Below are positions 45,092 to 55,700 of a stretch of 64,000 bases of DNA, piece after piece. Source of the stretch: Flavitalea sp035525775 (GTDB lineage: Bacteria > Bacteroidota > Bacteroidia > Chitinophagales > Chitinophagaceae); the NCBI GenBank assembly GCA_035525775.1, contig DATLDR010000243.1:9432-73431 (forward strand), in the 5' to 3' direction. The translations under genes were made by a program, and so were the position numbers. Within the stretch, counting starts at the first letter, position 1; the number at the start of each line of letters is the position of its first letter. The notes below the pieces were generated by a model. It had not been told where the DNA came from, made no database searches, and worked only from the letters and a program-made list of their open reading frames with translations.

Positions 45092-45139
45092 CTTTGCTTT
45101 TCTTTTGTATTAAAGTTAGTAAATACTAAAAACTTTACA

Positions 45140-47233
45140 TTATTTATTGATAAGCTTAATAAATTCATCTTCGGAGATAATCCTAACTGAAGCTATCTTT
45201 TTTGCTTTCTCTAGTTTTGAACCTGCATCTTCACCTGCTACAAGGTAATTCAATTTACTGCTCACACTGCCAACAAGTTTGCCGCCGTTCTTTTCAACCA
45301 TTTCTTCGGCTTCACTTCGTTTTAAACCTGGTAAGCTTCCCGTAAAAAGAAATGTTTTCCCTGAAAGATTGCCCGTTTCTCCATGCTGTTTCTTTTTATT
45401 CACCAGGGATAGACCAAGTTTCTCCAGGTTTTCAAGCATTGCCGTATTGTCCTTATTATTGAAGAACAGATATATACTGCCAGCTACCTTAGGTCCTATA
45501 TCTTCCAATTCAAGAAAGTCATCTATGGTGAATTTTTTAAAGTCCATAATGTTAGACACTGCATTGGCCAGTACTTTCGCTGTTGTTTCTCCCACATAAC
45601 GGATGCCTAGCGCATATATCAACCTGTGAAGCGGTTGCGACTTTGATTTTTCGATTGAAGCAGTGAGATTGTCAATGCTTTTTTGACCAAAACCCTCCAG
45701 TTCTTTTATTTTATCAAATGGCAAACGGTAGATGCCCGGCACATCACTGATATAACGGAGATCATAAAATTTTTTGATCAGCGCATCGCCAAAGCCACGG
45801 ATATCCATAGCATCCTTACTGGCAAAATGAATGATCCGTTCAACCACCTGGGCCGGACAGTTGATGTTGATGCATCGCCAGGCGGCCTCCCCTTCAGGTT
45901 TTACAAGCGGATCACCGCATGCGGGACAATTAACCGGGAATTTTATTTTTTTCTCCTGCCCTGATCTTGCATCGGCAAGGGATTTTACTATATATGGTAT
46001 AACATCTCCGGCTCTTTCCACCAGCACTGTATCGCCGATCATAAGATCTTTCTCGCGAATCACCTCTTCATTGAACAGGGAAATTGAACCAACGACCACG
46101 CCTCCAATAGGTACCGGTTCAATTTTAGCGACCGGCGTAATGGAGCCTGTTCTGCCCACCTGGAAATCCACATTCAACAATTTACTTGTGGCTTGTCTCG
46201 CCTTGAATTTAAATGCTATCGCCCATCGCGGATGATGCGTGGTCATTCCCAGTTTGTCCTGTAGGTCGAGGTCGTTAACTTTAATCACCATGCCATCGAT
46301 TTCATAAGGCAGCTCATCTCTTTTAACTTCAAACTCCCGGCAGTAGCTGATAACTTTCTCAATTCCCTTCACAACTTTTTTCTCTTTCTCAGGACTTCTG
46401 AATCCAAGGTTCCATAAAAGTTTCAATGAATCGCCATGCGTAGCAAGCTGTTGTGGTATTTCCTTTTTATTATGCAGCACGTAGCTCACATGGTATAAGA
46501 AAGCTTCAAGATTACGCCGTTTAACCTCCATCGGATCTTTGATCCGTAATGAGCCGGCTGCTGCATTCCTTGGGTTTGCAAGGGGAGGAATGTTTTGTGA
46601 AGCCAGCCAGTCATTATATTTTTTAAAGTTTGCTTTTGTAAGCAACACTTCACCACGTATCTCAATCTGCTGAATTCCATATTTGGAAAATTGTGCTGAA
46701 AGTGGAACGGATCTTACCTGTTTTATATTGGTAGTGATCTCATCTCCTTCTATTCCATCACCACGTGTGATACCTCTTAATAAATGGTCATTTTCATAAA
46801 CAAGTGAAATGCTTGCGCCATCGAATTTCGGCTCTACACAGTATTCTATATTATCCATCCCTGCCATTTCCCTTGCCTTCCTGTCCCAGTCACGCAGGTC
46901 TTCTTCGTTATATGAATTTTCGAGCGATAGCATGGGCACCAGGTGCGGAACAGTATAAAATTCTTTCGTGAGGGCAGTGGCTACCCGCTGTGTTGGTGAA
47001 TCAGGCGTGATGAGAGAAGGATATTCTGATTCCAGCTTCTCAAGTGCTTTATACAGCAGGTCGTATTCACCATCGGATATCAGGGGATCGACCTCAATAT
47101 AATATCGATACTCATGAAACCTGAGAACCTGTCTCAGCTCTTCAATCTGCGAGATCTTGAAACCTTTTTTTGCAGCAGATAAAAGTGTGCGCGTCCTGAT
47201 TTCCAGGTCTGTTACTTCTTCTTTCAGATACAT
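45140..47233 (-). CDS. ligA: NAD-dependent DNA ligase
   Basis: Seals nicks in replication and repair using NAD+. Domain Ia (about 5-75), the nucleotidyltransferase domain with the adenylated Lys136 in EPKFDG, OB fold, zinc finger with CPACGDPL and CININCPAQ (about 425-460), helix-hairpin-helix domain and a C-terminal BRCT domain (about 620-697, FLFTGSLPGLKRSEAEEMVE). 697 residues, complete. Divergent from the Nudix-type regulator with 51 nt. Confidence 0.97.
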   Translation of the reverse strand: MYLKEEVTDLEIRTRTLLSAAKKGFKISQIEELRQVLRFHEYRYYIEVDPLISDGEYDLLYKALEKLESEYPSLITPDSPTQRVATALTKEFYTVPHLVPMLSLENSYNEEDLRDWDRKAREMAGMDNIEYCVEPKFDGASISLVYENDHLLRGITRGDGIEGDEITTNIKQVRSVPLSAQFSKYGIQQIEIRGEVLLTKANFKKYNDWLASQNIPPLANPRNAAAGSLRIKDPMEVKRRNLEAFLYHVSYVLHNKKEIPQQLATHGDSLKLLWNLGFRSPEKEKKVVKGIEKVISYCREFEVKRDELPYEIDGMVIKVNDLDLQDKLGMTTHHPRWAIAFKFKARQATSKLLNVDFQVGRTGSITPVAKIEPVPIGGVVVGSISLFNEEVIREKDLMIGDTVLVERAGDVIPYIVKSLADARSGQEKKIKFPVNCPACGDPLVKPEGEAAWRCININCPAQVVERIIHFASKDAMDIRGFGDALIKKFYDLRYISDVPGIYRLPFDKIKELEGFGQKSIDNLTASIEKSKSQPLHRLIYALGIRYVGETTAKVLANAVSNIMDFKKFTIDDFLELEDIGPKVAGSIYLFFNNKDNTAMLENLEKLGLSLVNKKKQHGETGNLSGKTFLFTGSLPGLKRSEAEEMVEKNGGKLVGSVSSKLNYLVAGEDAGSKLEKAKKIASVRIISEDEFIKLINK

Positions 47234-47284
47234 AAAATATTTTCTACCAGTTGCAAATTACTTTTATCCCTCTAATTTTACCTT

Positions 47285-48010
47285 ATGGCCACTTCCCATC
47301 GGTTAAACATGCTTTCACCGTCTGCCCAGAATACACATTTTCTGAAGGCGATGGTTTCAGCTGATTGTGTGATCTTCGGATTCTCAGATAACGAACTTAA
47401 AGTTTTACTTATCAAATCAGATCTTGAAGTATATAAAGATAAATGGTCGCTGCTGGGCGACCTTTTGCGTCCCGATGAAGATCTTGAAAGCGCATCGTAC
47501 CGGGTACTGAAGGAACGTACAGGTCTAAGCGATGTTTATCTGGAACAGGTTAGTACATTCAGCAGTATCGACCGGCATCCGGGTGGAAGGGTGATCACTA
47601 CCGCATATTATTCACTCGTAAATATTAAAGACCACCAGTTAAAACTTTCTCATAATGAATTACACTGGCACCCTGTTAATGATGTAGCCAACCTAGCGTT
47701 CGATCATGATAAAATTTTGCAGACATGCCTTGAAAGACTAAGAGAACAGATACTGGAACAGCCGATCGTGTTCAACCTTCTGCCCGAAAAATTCTCACTC
47801 CGCGAATTGCAGGCACTTTATGAAGCTATATTAAATACAAAGATGGATAGAAGAAATTTCAGGAAGAAGTTCTTTCTTATGGATTGGCTTATAGACCTCG
47901 ACGAGCTCGAGAGTGATGTTTCTCACCGGCCAGGTAAACTGTACAGGTTTAATACCGTTCATCTGAAAGACCTTAAAACAGCTGAAATATACAGTTCAGC
48001 AATAGAATAA
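47285..48010 (+). CDS. Nudix-domain transcriptional regulator (NrtR-like)
   Basis: Nudix fold (about 22-150) fused to a winged-helix DNA-binding domain (about 160-241, with FSLRELQALYEAILNTKMDRRNFRKKF), the layout of NrtR-type regulators that control sugar or NAD metabolism. The Nudix box is degenerate: RVLKERTGL replaces REUxEExGU, so key metal-binding Glu are lost and hydrolysis is unlikely, as in sensor versions. It lies just upstream of susC/susD and is a good candidate to control them. A start at the ATG at 47309 is an alternative. 241 residues. Confidence 0.85.
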   Translation: MATSHRLNMLSPSAQNTHFLKAMVSADCVIFGFSDNELKVLLIKSDLEVYKDKWSLLGDLLRPDEDLESASYRVLKERTGLSDVYLEQVSTFSSIDRHPGGRVITTAYYSLVNIKDHQLKLSHNELHWHPVNDVANLAFDHDKILQTCLERLREQILEQPIVFNLLPEKFSLRELQALYEAILNTKMDRRNFRKKFFLMDWLIDLDELESDVSHRPGKLYRFNTVHLKDLKTAEIYSSAIE

Positions 48011-48040
48011 TATTATCGGCACAGTGCAGCATAGCATAAC

Positions 48041-48060
48041 CTTAGTGTGTCTTTACTAAG
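48041..48060. promoter_or_regulatory. Inverted repeat upstream of susC
   Basis: CTTAGT (48041-48046) and ACTAAG (48055-48060) form 6-bp arms with an 8-nt spacer, 31 nt after the regulator stop. It could be a weak terminator or an operator half; no T-run follows. Confidence 0.35.
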
Positions 48061-48109
48061 ACGTTAAATAAAAATTAATTTTCATAGTAATTGATTTTTT
48101 ATCTAAAAT

Positions 48110-48126
48110 TGTGTAATAGTTACACA
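48110..48126. promoter_or_regulatory. Palindrome, candidate operator of the susC/susD operon
   Basis: TGTGTAATAGTTACACA is a perfect 7-3-7 palindrome, 50 nt before the susC ATG. It overlaps a one-mismatch -7 element (TAAAATTG at 48104-48111). Its position suits a repressor site, possibly for the adjacent Nudix-type regulator; this link is inference. Confidence 0.5.
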
Positions 48127-48176
48127 TTTGTGATCAGGGTGGCTTCTTGTTTTATTCATCATTAACGAACTGCAGT

Positions 48177-51131
48177 ATGAGAAAAAAACTCTTTTCTTTT
48201 GCCTTATCAGGCATATTCATTTTGCTTTCTCTTTCTTTATTTGCACAAAACAAGCCTGTTTCCGGAACTGTTCTTGATAAGGATGGCAAGGCCGTTTCGG
48301 GTGCTTCGATTATCGTTAAAGGTTCATCACAGGGAACCAATACCAATGCAGAGGGTAAATTTAATTTATCAGTTCCTGCTTCGGCAGACAAGCTGGTGAT
48401 TTCATTTGTAGGTTTATCTGAGCAGGAGGTGGCGATTAGTTCACAGCCTCTTACTATAGTCATGCAGGACGCTGCCAGTAACGATTTGAATGAGGTTGTG
48501 GTGGTAGGGTATGGTACTGCAAGAAGGAGAGATCTAACAGGGTCTGTCGCAACCATCAAAGAAAAGGACTTTAATAAAGGTGTTTTTACTTCACCTGATC
48601 AGCTTATTCAGGGTAAGGCGGCAGGTGTAATGGTATTAAATAATACTGGCCAGCCCGGGGGATCCACTACAGTAAGAATACGTGGGTCATCATCTATCAG
48701 ATCAGGTAACCAGCCATTATTTGTAGTGGATGGCGTTCCTCTTTCTGGGGGTTCTGCAAGACCCGGCGGTTCCGGGGCTAACTTTGGCAATGATGCAGGT
48801 AATCCGCTGAACTTTATGAACCCGAATGATATCGCGAATATAGAAATATTAAAGGATGCTTCGGCTACCGCCATTTATGGTTCGAGGGGTGCAAATGGTG
48901 TTGTGCTGATCACTACAAAACGTGGTCAGTCAGGAGTGCCGCAAGCTGACCTGAATGCTTCTACAAGCGTTTCAAATGTTATGAAGAAACTGGAAGTTTT
49001 GAATGCCGATGAGTACCGGGCTGCTATTAAGGATTATGATCTTACTGGTGGTGATTTTGGTGCAAGTGAAGACGCATGGGATGCTATTACAAGAACAGGT
49101 ATCACTCAAAATTATAATGTTGCAGTAGGAGGTGGCCAGGAAGGGGGCAAATATCGTATCTCTGCGGGCTTTCTCGATCAAAAAGGTGTAATTGAGACTT
49201 CAGAAATCAAAAAGTATACAGCCAATATTACTACAACTTTCAGATTCCTTGAAAGCAAGAAATTAGGATTGGATATAAATGTACTTACTACTCAAACCGA
49301 TGAAAACATTGCACCGATTTCTGCCTTTGTAGGATTCGAGGGTAACCTCATTTCACAGGCATTGCAATGGAATCCAACACATAAATTAAGGCAACCGGAT
49401 GGAACTGTTTGGATAGATCCTGCAGTAGGAAATACAACAATCAACCCGCTTGCACAATTGCTGTACTTCAACGATAAGGCAAAAGTTAACACTATCATTG
49501 CCAGTATTTCACCTTCTTATAAAATAACTAATGAACTTGAATACAGATTTTTATATAGTGCGAATCGGCAGACTGGTGTAAGAAGAGGACAGGTAAACAG
49601 GAATCTGAATGCACAGAGTATTGAGGGTAGAGGAGTGGCGTTTGTAGGAAACCAGGAACAAACTAACCAACAGCTGACAAATACTTTAAACTTTAATAAG
49701 CAGCTCACTTCTAAATTTAATCTGAATGCAGTCGTAGGCCATGAGTGGCTGATCTTCGATAGCAGAGGTAACTTTGGCATAGGCCAGGATTACACCAATG
49801 TAGGTTTGAACTATTATGATTACATGCAATATTCCACACAGAACTCAAGGGGCGTAAACTCATTTGCTTCTCCGAAAACTGAATTGCAGTCATATTTTGC
49901 ACGTGCGATAATTAATTATAATGATAAGTATCTCATTACGGGAACGTACAGAGCAGATGGATCTACAAGATTTGGTGGTAATAATAAATATGGTTATTTC
50001 CCGTCACTAGGTTTTGCATGGAATGCCACTAACGAAGAATTTCTTTCTGGCAACAACTTCATGAATAATCTTAAAGTTCGTGTAAGCTGGGGTAAAACAG
50101 GTAATCAGGAATTCCCATCAGGAGCATCTTTGAATAGGTTTGGATTTGGGCAACAGTCCATTTCACAATCTAACTACGGAAACGCTGATTTGAAATGGGA
50201 AACTTCTACAACAACAAATGCAGGTATAGATTTCGCCATACTGAATAACAAAATATGGGGTTCTGTTGATTATTTCTACAAGAAAACAACGGATGTATTG
50301 TTCGAACAAAACATTGTTCAACCAGCGCCAGGTGGCAAGATATGGATAAACCTTCCGGGATATGTTTTAAACTCAGGCGTGGAACTTATGCTTGGTACCG
50401 GAATAATGAACAATGAGAATCTCCAGTGGAATTTCAATTTAAATGCTACGTTCCTTCACAACACTGTTGAAGGGCTGAGCGGCTTCTATGAAACCGGTGA
50501 TTTGAGAGGACAGGGTTTTTCAGATGTAAGGGCGCAAAGACTGATCGCGGGCCAGCCTTTAAACGTTTGGTATCTGAGAAGGTTTGAAGGCATAGATAAA
50601 AGTACGGGTCAGAGTGTTTACACTGATGAAGGAAACACATTATTCTATTCAGGAAGCCCAAATCCAAAAATGCTCTTGGGGCTGTCAACGGACTTTACTT
50701 ACAAGAAGTTTACGGCTATCATTAATATGAATGGAACATTCGGTCATTACTTGTTCAATAATACTGCAGCGTCAGTGCTTGGTATCGGTAACCTTGGAAC
50801 AAGAAACGTAGCTAAAGACATCATAGGCTCAGATATTAAAGAAAGTATTTCAAACGCCCCAGCTCCTTCCTCCCGTAATCTTGAAAAAGGGAACTATCTG
50901 AAACTTGCTAATGCCAGCTTATTTTATCGGTTAGGAAACATCGGCAATATTTTCAGAAATGCAAGCATTTCTCTAACTGGCCAGAACTTGTTTGTTATCA
51001 CTAAATATACAGGATTCGATCCCGAAGTGAATACAGACGCAGGCTTTGGCGGAATACCTTCCTTAGGAGTGGAATATATTCCGTATCCCTCTGCCAGAAC
51101 AATCCTCCTAGGCGTAAATTTCTCCTTATAA
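48177..51131 (+). CDS. susC: SusC/RagA family TonB-linked outer membrane protein
   Basis: TonB-dependent transporter partnered with SusD. Signal peptide (1-25, ending LFAQ), a carboxypeptidase-regulatory-like domain (about 28-100), the SusC hallmark NEVVVVGYGTARRRDLTGSVA, plug domain (about 110-220, with GSSSIRSGNQPLFVVDGVPL and the SATAIYGSRGANGVVLITTK segment) and a beta barrel to residue 984. The STN domain is absent. The ATG at 48177 begins the signal peptide; a TTG upstream was discarded. The transported substrate is unknown. Confidence 0.95.
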   Translation: MRKKLFSFALSGIFILLSLSLFAQNKPVSGTVLDKDGKAVSGASIIVKGSSQGTNTNAEGKFNLSVPASADKLVISFVGLSEQEVAISSQPLTIVMQDAASNDLNEVVVVGYGTARRRDLTGSVATIKEKDFNKGVFTSPDQLIQGKAAGVMVLNNTGQPGGSTTVRIRGSSSIRSGNQPLFVVDGVPLSGGSARPGGSGANFGNDAGNPLNFMNPNDIANIEILKDASATAIYGSRGANGVVLITTKRGQSGVPQADLNASTSVSNVMKKLEVLNADEYRAAIKDYDLTGGDFGASEDAWDAITRTGITQNYNVAVGGGQEGGKYRISAGFLDQKGVIETSEIKKYTANITTTFRFLESKKLGLDINVLTTQTDENIAPISAFVGFEGNLISQALQWNPTHKLRQPDGTVWIDPAVGNTTINPLAQLLYFNDKAKVNTIIASISPSYKITNELEYRFLYSANRQTGVRRGQVNRNLNAQSIEGRGVAFVGNQEQTNQQLTNTLNFNKQLTSKFNLNAVVGHEWLIFDSRGNFGIGQDYTNVGLNYYDYMQYSTQNSRGVNSFASPKTELQSYFARAIINYNDKYLITGTYRADGSTRFGGNNKYGYFPSLGFAWNATNEEFLSGNNFMNNLKVRVSWGKTGNQEFPSGASLNRFGFGQQSISQSNYGNADLKWETSTTTNAGIDFAILNNKIWGSVDYFYKKTTDVLFEQNIVQPAPGGKIWINLPGYVLNSGVELMLGTGIMNNENLQWNFNLNATFLHNTVEGLSGFYETGDLRGQGFSDVRAQRLIAGQPLNVWYLRRFEGIDKSTGQSVYTDEGNTLFYSGSPNPKMLLGLSTDFTYKKFTAIINMNGTFGHYLFNNTAASVLGIGNLGTRNVAKDIIGSDIKESISNAPAPSSRNLEKGNYLKLANASLFYRLGNIGNIFRNASISLTGQNLFVITKYTGFDPEVNTDAGFGGIPSLGVEYIPYPSARTILLGVNFSL

Positions 51132-51148
51132 AAAACAATATATTGTTT

Positions 51149-52678
51149 ATGAAAGATGTTAAAATATATTTTGTTCTGCTGTTCGTGACGGTGTTTTCGT
51201 CCTGCACTAAACTGGATGAATCTTTCCGAAGTGAACTCGAAGAAAACAATTCGGGAACAATCACCGCAGACCAGTTATTAATCAGTGCTTACAATTCACT
51301 CAACGGACCTTTCCAGACCGGGGATTTGTGGCACACGCAACAACATTCAAGTGATGAAACTATGGCCCCAACACGAGGGCCAGACTGGGATGACAATGGA
51401 CAATGGAGAGCCTTGCATGCACATACATGGAATGCTGACCAGGGACAAATCCGCGGCGCATTTAACGGCCTTTTAAGTGCTCAGTTTGCAGCATCGAATG
51501 TTCTTCAGTTCAACCCTTCCTCACAACAAGCTGCAGAAGCCAGATTCATAAGGGCACTTTCAATGTATTCAGTGCTTGACGGGTACGATCAGGTTCCATT
51601 TAGGGAAGATCTTACTGATTATAAAAAGTTGCCTGTTACAAAAAAAGGAGTAGAGGCAGCAGATTTTATTATCACCGAACTAAATGCTATAATGAGCGAT
51701 CTTCCTTCTACAGGGCAGGCTTTTATAGCAAACCAGGATGCAGCTAAAGCGCTGCTGATGAAACTGTATCTGAACAAGGGAGTTTATGCTAACAGGGCAA
51801 ATCCTACATTTGATGCAGCAGACATGAATCAAGTTATTACCCTCGCAGATGAGATTACTAATACGGGTAAATATTCTGTGACAGATAACGCTTACTTCGA
51901 TCATTTCGCGCCAAATAATGATGTGCTTTCAAAAGAGAATATTTATACTTTATTCAACAATGAAAGCGACAACAAGGGAGGAAATGTACGTGGAGCCGCT
52001 TTCCAGGTATCACATTACAACATGAACCCCTCAGGATGGAACGGTTTTACTACTTTGTCTGATTTTTATAACAAATTTGAACCGGGAGATGAAAGATTAG
52101 GTAAGGATCAATATGATTATCCGGGTGCACTGCCAAATCCTGGTCACAGACAAAATGTTGGTTTTCTTATTGGTCAGCAGTATAATCTTACTACAGACGA
52201 AGCCCTGCAAGATCGTAAAGGCAATCCATTAATTTTCACACCGGAAGTCAGCTTGAGGGAAACAGGCGATAATCTGGAAATTACGGGTATCCGTGTTATA
52301 AAGTATCCGTATGATTACGCAAGTGCGGGTGATCAGAAGAACAATGACTGGGTTGTTTTCAGATATTCTGATGTATTATTGATGAAAGCCGAAGCTCAGA
52401 TGAGAACAGGCACCGGCGATCCACTGGCAATTGTAAACCAGATACGGGCACAAAGAGGCGCTTCTGCATTAGGGACACTTACAGATCAGTCACTGCTTGA
52501 TGAAAGAGGACGTGAATTATATTGGGAAGGTTTCAGAAGGCAGGATCTTATCCGTTTCGGAAAGTACCTGGAACCATGGCAGGAAAAGCCTTCCGATGAT
52601 CCTAAAAACCTTTTATTCCCAATTCCAAGCGATCAGCTGGCAGTAAATCCAAACCTCACTCAAAACCCTGGTTATTAG
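51149..52678 (+). CDS. susD: SusD/RagB family outer membrane lipoprotein
   Basis: Surface-exposed substrate-binding lid of the SusC transporter. Signal peptide with lipobox FSSC (Cys near residue 19), then the helical TPR-like SusD fold; RFIRALSMYSVLDGYDQVPF and the C-terminal DERGRELYWEGFRRQDLIRFGKY with FPIPSDQLAVNPNLTQNPGY are typical. 509 residues. Starts 17 nt after susC, so one operon; a strong terminator follows at 52745-52770. Confidence 0.94.
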   Translation: MKDVKIYFVLLFVTVFSSCTKLDESFRSELEENNSGTITADQLLISAYNSLNGPFQTGDLWHTQQHSSDETMAPTRGPDWDDNGQWRALHAHTWNADQGQIRGAFNGLLSAQFAASNVLQFNPSSQQAAEARFIRALSMYSVLDGYDQVPFREDLTDYKKLPVTKKGVEAADFIITELNAIMSDLPSTGQAFIANQDAAKALLMKLYLNKGVYANRANPTFDAADMNQVITLADEITNTGKYSVTDNAYFDHFAPNNDVLSKENIYTLFNNESDNKGGNVRGAAFQVSHYNMNPSGWNGFTTLSDFYNKFEPGDERLGKDQYDYPGALPNPGHRQNVGFLIGQQYNLTTDEALQDRKGNPLIFTPEVSLRETGDNLEITGIRVIKYPYDYASAGDQKNNDWVVFRYSDVLLMKAEAQMRTGTGDPLAIVNQIRAQRGASALGTLTDQSLLDERGRELYWEGFRRQDLIRFGKYLEPWQEKPSDDPKNLLFPIPSDQLAVNPNLTQNPGY

Positions 52679-52744
52679 GTGTCTCAAATAAATAATGGAT
52701 GTCAGAATAATTCTTTAATTTATTATTTAATGCTGTTGTTATTA

Positions 52745-52770
52745 AAAAGGTCATTTTCCAATGACCTTTT
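52745..52770. terminator. Intrinsic terminator after susC/susD
   Basis: AAAAGGTCATT (52745-52755) and AATGACCTTTT (52760-52770) form a perfect 11-bp stem with a 4-nt loop, A-rich before and T-rich after, 66 nt behind the susD stop. It looks active in the plus direction, so the VCBS gene 15 nt beyond would depend on readthrough or its own promoter. Confidence 0.8.
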
Positions 52771-52785
52771 CTCATTTAAAGGCCC

Positions 52786-55700
52786 ATGAGAATGTTCGAT
52801 TATAAAGTGTTTATACTGCTGTTGTTCGTTTGTTGTGCATGTGAGAATAAAGACAAGCACTTATTTAACCTGATGGAAAATACCGGGATCGATTTTACGA
52901 ATACGGTTCGCAACAACAAACAATTCAACATATTTACTTACCGCAATTTTTATAATGGCGGCGGTGTTGCAATAGGTGATATCAACAATGATGGATTACC
53001 CGATGTTTTTTTTACTGCTAATATGAGCTCTAATAAACTGTATCTGAATCAAGGTCAGTTTCAATTTGAAGATATTACTGAAAAGGCGGGTATACTCAAT
53101 AAAGGTAAATGGGCTACAGGAATCGTTTTTGTAGATATCAACCATGACAACTGGCTGGATATTTACGTGTGTTTTGCAGGCTATCAAAAAGGAATTAGCA
53201 ACGCAAACGAACTGTATATAAACAATAAAAATTCAACTTTTACTGAAGCTGCTGCCCAATATAATCTAAATGACTCCGGTTACACCACGCATGCGGCCTT
53301 TTTCGATTACGACCTTGATGGCGACCTTGATTGTTATCTTTTAAAGAATAGCTTTATTCCCGTTAATACACTCAATTACGTGAATAAGCGGGAATTGAGA
53401 GCTGCAGACTGGCCGGTGGCTGATTTTCTGAAGGGAGGCGGCGATAAACTTTTGAGAAACGATGACGGGAAATACACAGATATAAGTGTGGAAGCTAACA
53501 TTTACGGTAGCTTAATAGGCTTTGGACTGGGTGTTACCATTGGAGATATTAATGGCGATATGTACCCGGATATCTACATCAGCAATGATTTTTTTGAGAA
53601 AGATTATTTATATATAAATCAGAAAAATGGTTCTTTTAAAGAAGACCTGGAGAACTGGATGCAGCATATCAGTCAATCTTCCATGGGGGCGGATATTGCT
53701 GACGTGAATAACGATGGATATCCGGATGTTTTTACTACCGACATGTTGCCTGATGATGATTACCGTTTAAAAACAACCACATCCTTTGAAAATTATGATA
53801 TTAATCAACTGAAATTACAAAATGGATTTTATCATCAGTTCATGCAAAATACTCTGCAGATAAATAGCAAAAATGGTAAATTTTATGAAACTGCTTTTTA
53901 TAGTGGAGTTGCTGCATCAGATTGGAGCTGGGGTGGCCTTATTTTCGATGCTGACAATGATGGCTTGTCTGATCTGTTTATATGTAATGGCATTTATAAT
54001 GATGTAACAGATCAGGATTTCATTGATTTTTTTGCAAATGACGTTATCCAGAAAATGGTACTTACTGGTGAAAAAAATGAAATGGATGATATTATCAACA
54101 AAATGCCGTCTCATCCTATTCCAAACAAAGCCTTCAGAAATATTGGTTCATTAAAATTTAGTAATAATACTGAAGAATGGGGTTTGAATGAACCCTCATT
54201 TTCTAATGGAGCTGCATATGGCGACCTTGATAATGATGGCGATCTTGACCTTATTGTAAATAATGTCAATCAAAAAGCTTTTGTTTATGAAAACAACAGC
54301 CGACAGGTATCAGGTAATAACTACATTGGTTTTTTGCTAAAAGGAAATGCTTCTAACACATTTGCAATAGGAAGTACTGTGAAAGTTTTTCAGGGAAGCC
54401 AGATAATAACCCGCGAAATAATTCCAACGCGTGGCTTTCAGTCTTCCGTTGATTACAAAATAATAATAGGTCTTGGAAAAGGTTATGCTGATTCAATGAC
54501 CATCATCTGGCCCAACCTTTCCGTTAACACTTATCTGAGGCCAGAAATCAACAAGGTACACGTAATTACACAAAATAAAACTGACCGGTATAAGTACGAT
54601 TCAGTTAAAGCAAGTAAATCAACTAAAATTTTAAAATCGATTAATGCTGATTTTGAAAAGCATAAAGAGGATGTATATGTAGACTTTTATTATGAACGTG
54701 GAGTTCCGATGATGATTTCGAAGGAAGGCCCCAAAGCGGCTTACGGTGACGTGGATAATAATGGGTTAACAGACGTATACATATGCGGCGCAGCAGGGCA
54801 GGCTGGGCAATTGTACATGCAAACATCTAATGGGTTTCACAAAAAGAAAGTTTTTGACTTCGAAAGAATGGCTGCGTATGAAGATGTTGATGCTTTGTTT
54901 TTTGATATGGATGGAGATAAAGACCTTGATCTTTTTGTAGGATCCGGAGGCAATAAATTTTTCCGAACGAGTCCTGAATTACAAAACCGGATATACAAGA
55001 ATGATGGGAAGGGCAACTTCACAATCGATCCTAATCAATTGGAGAATATGGGAATGAACACCTGTTGCTCGGTAGCTGAGGACTTTGATCAGGATGGAGA
55101 CATTGATCTTTTCATTGGCAGCAGAAGTGTACCGCAGAATTATGGTGCAACACCCCGTAGTTCACTTTATTTAAATGATGGAACGGGAAAATTTACAGAT
55201 ATATCAAAAACCTTGAACGGGGGGATAGCAAAAATTGGAATGGTAACCGCGGCAACAGCCGCGGATGTCAATGGCGATGGAAGGAAGGAATTGATCGTTG
55301 TAGGAGAATGGATGGCACCTAAAATATTCACTTTTACTAACGGAGGTTTTAAAGAAATACAAAGCAACCTAAACTCGTTGTACGGATGGTGGAGGTCTGT
55401 GAAATGTAGTGACGTGGATAAGGATGGTGATGAAGATTTAGTATTGGGAAATATAGGTGAGAACTTTTATTTGCATCCTAATAAAAACAACCCTGTAAAG
55501 ATGTTTATAAACGATTTCGAGAGAAAGGGAATATCGGATAAGATCATAACGCGTACCGTGGATGGGAAAGATAAACCTATTTTTCTAAAAAAAGATCTTC
55601 TCGATCAGCTTACCACTCTTCGCAAGCAGAACCTGAAATACTTTGAGTACGCTGATAAGTCCGTGCAGGAATTGATCAAAGAAGATGATTTAAGAAAGTC

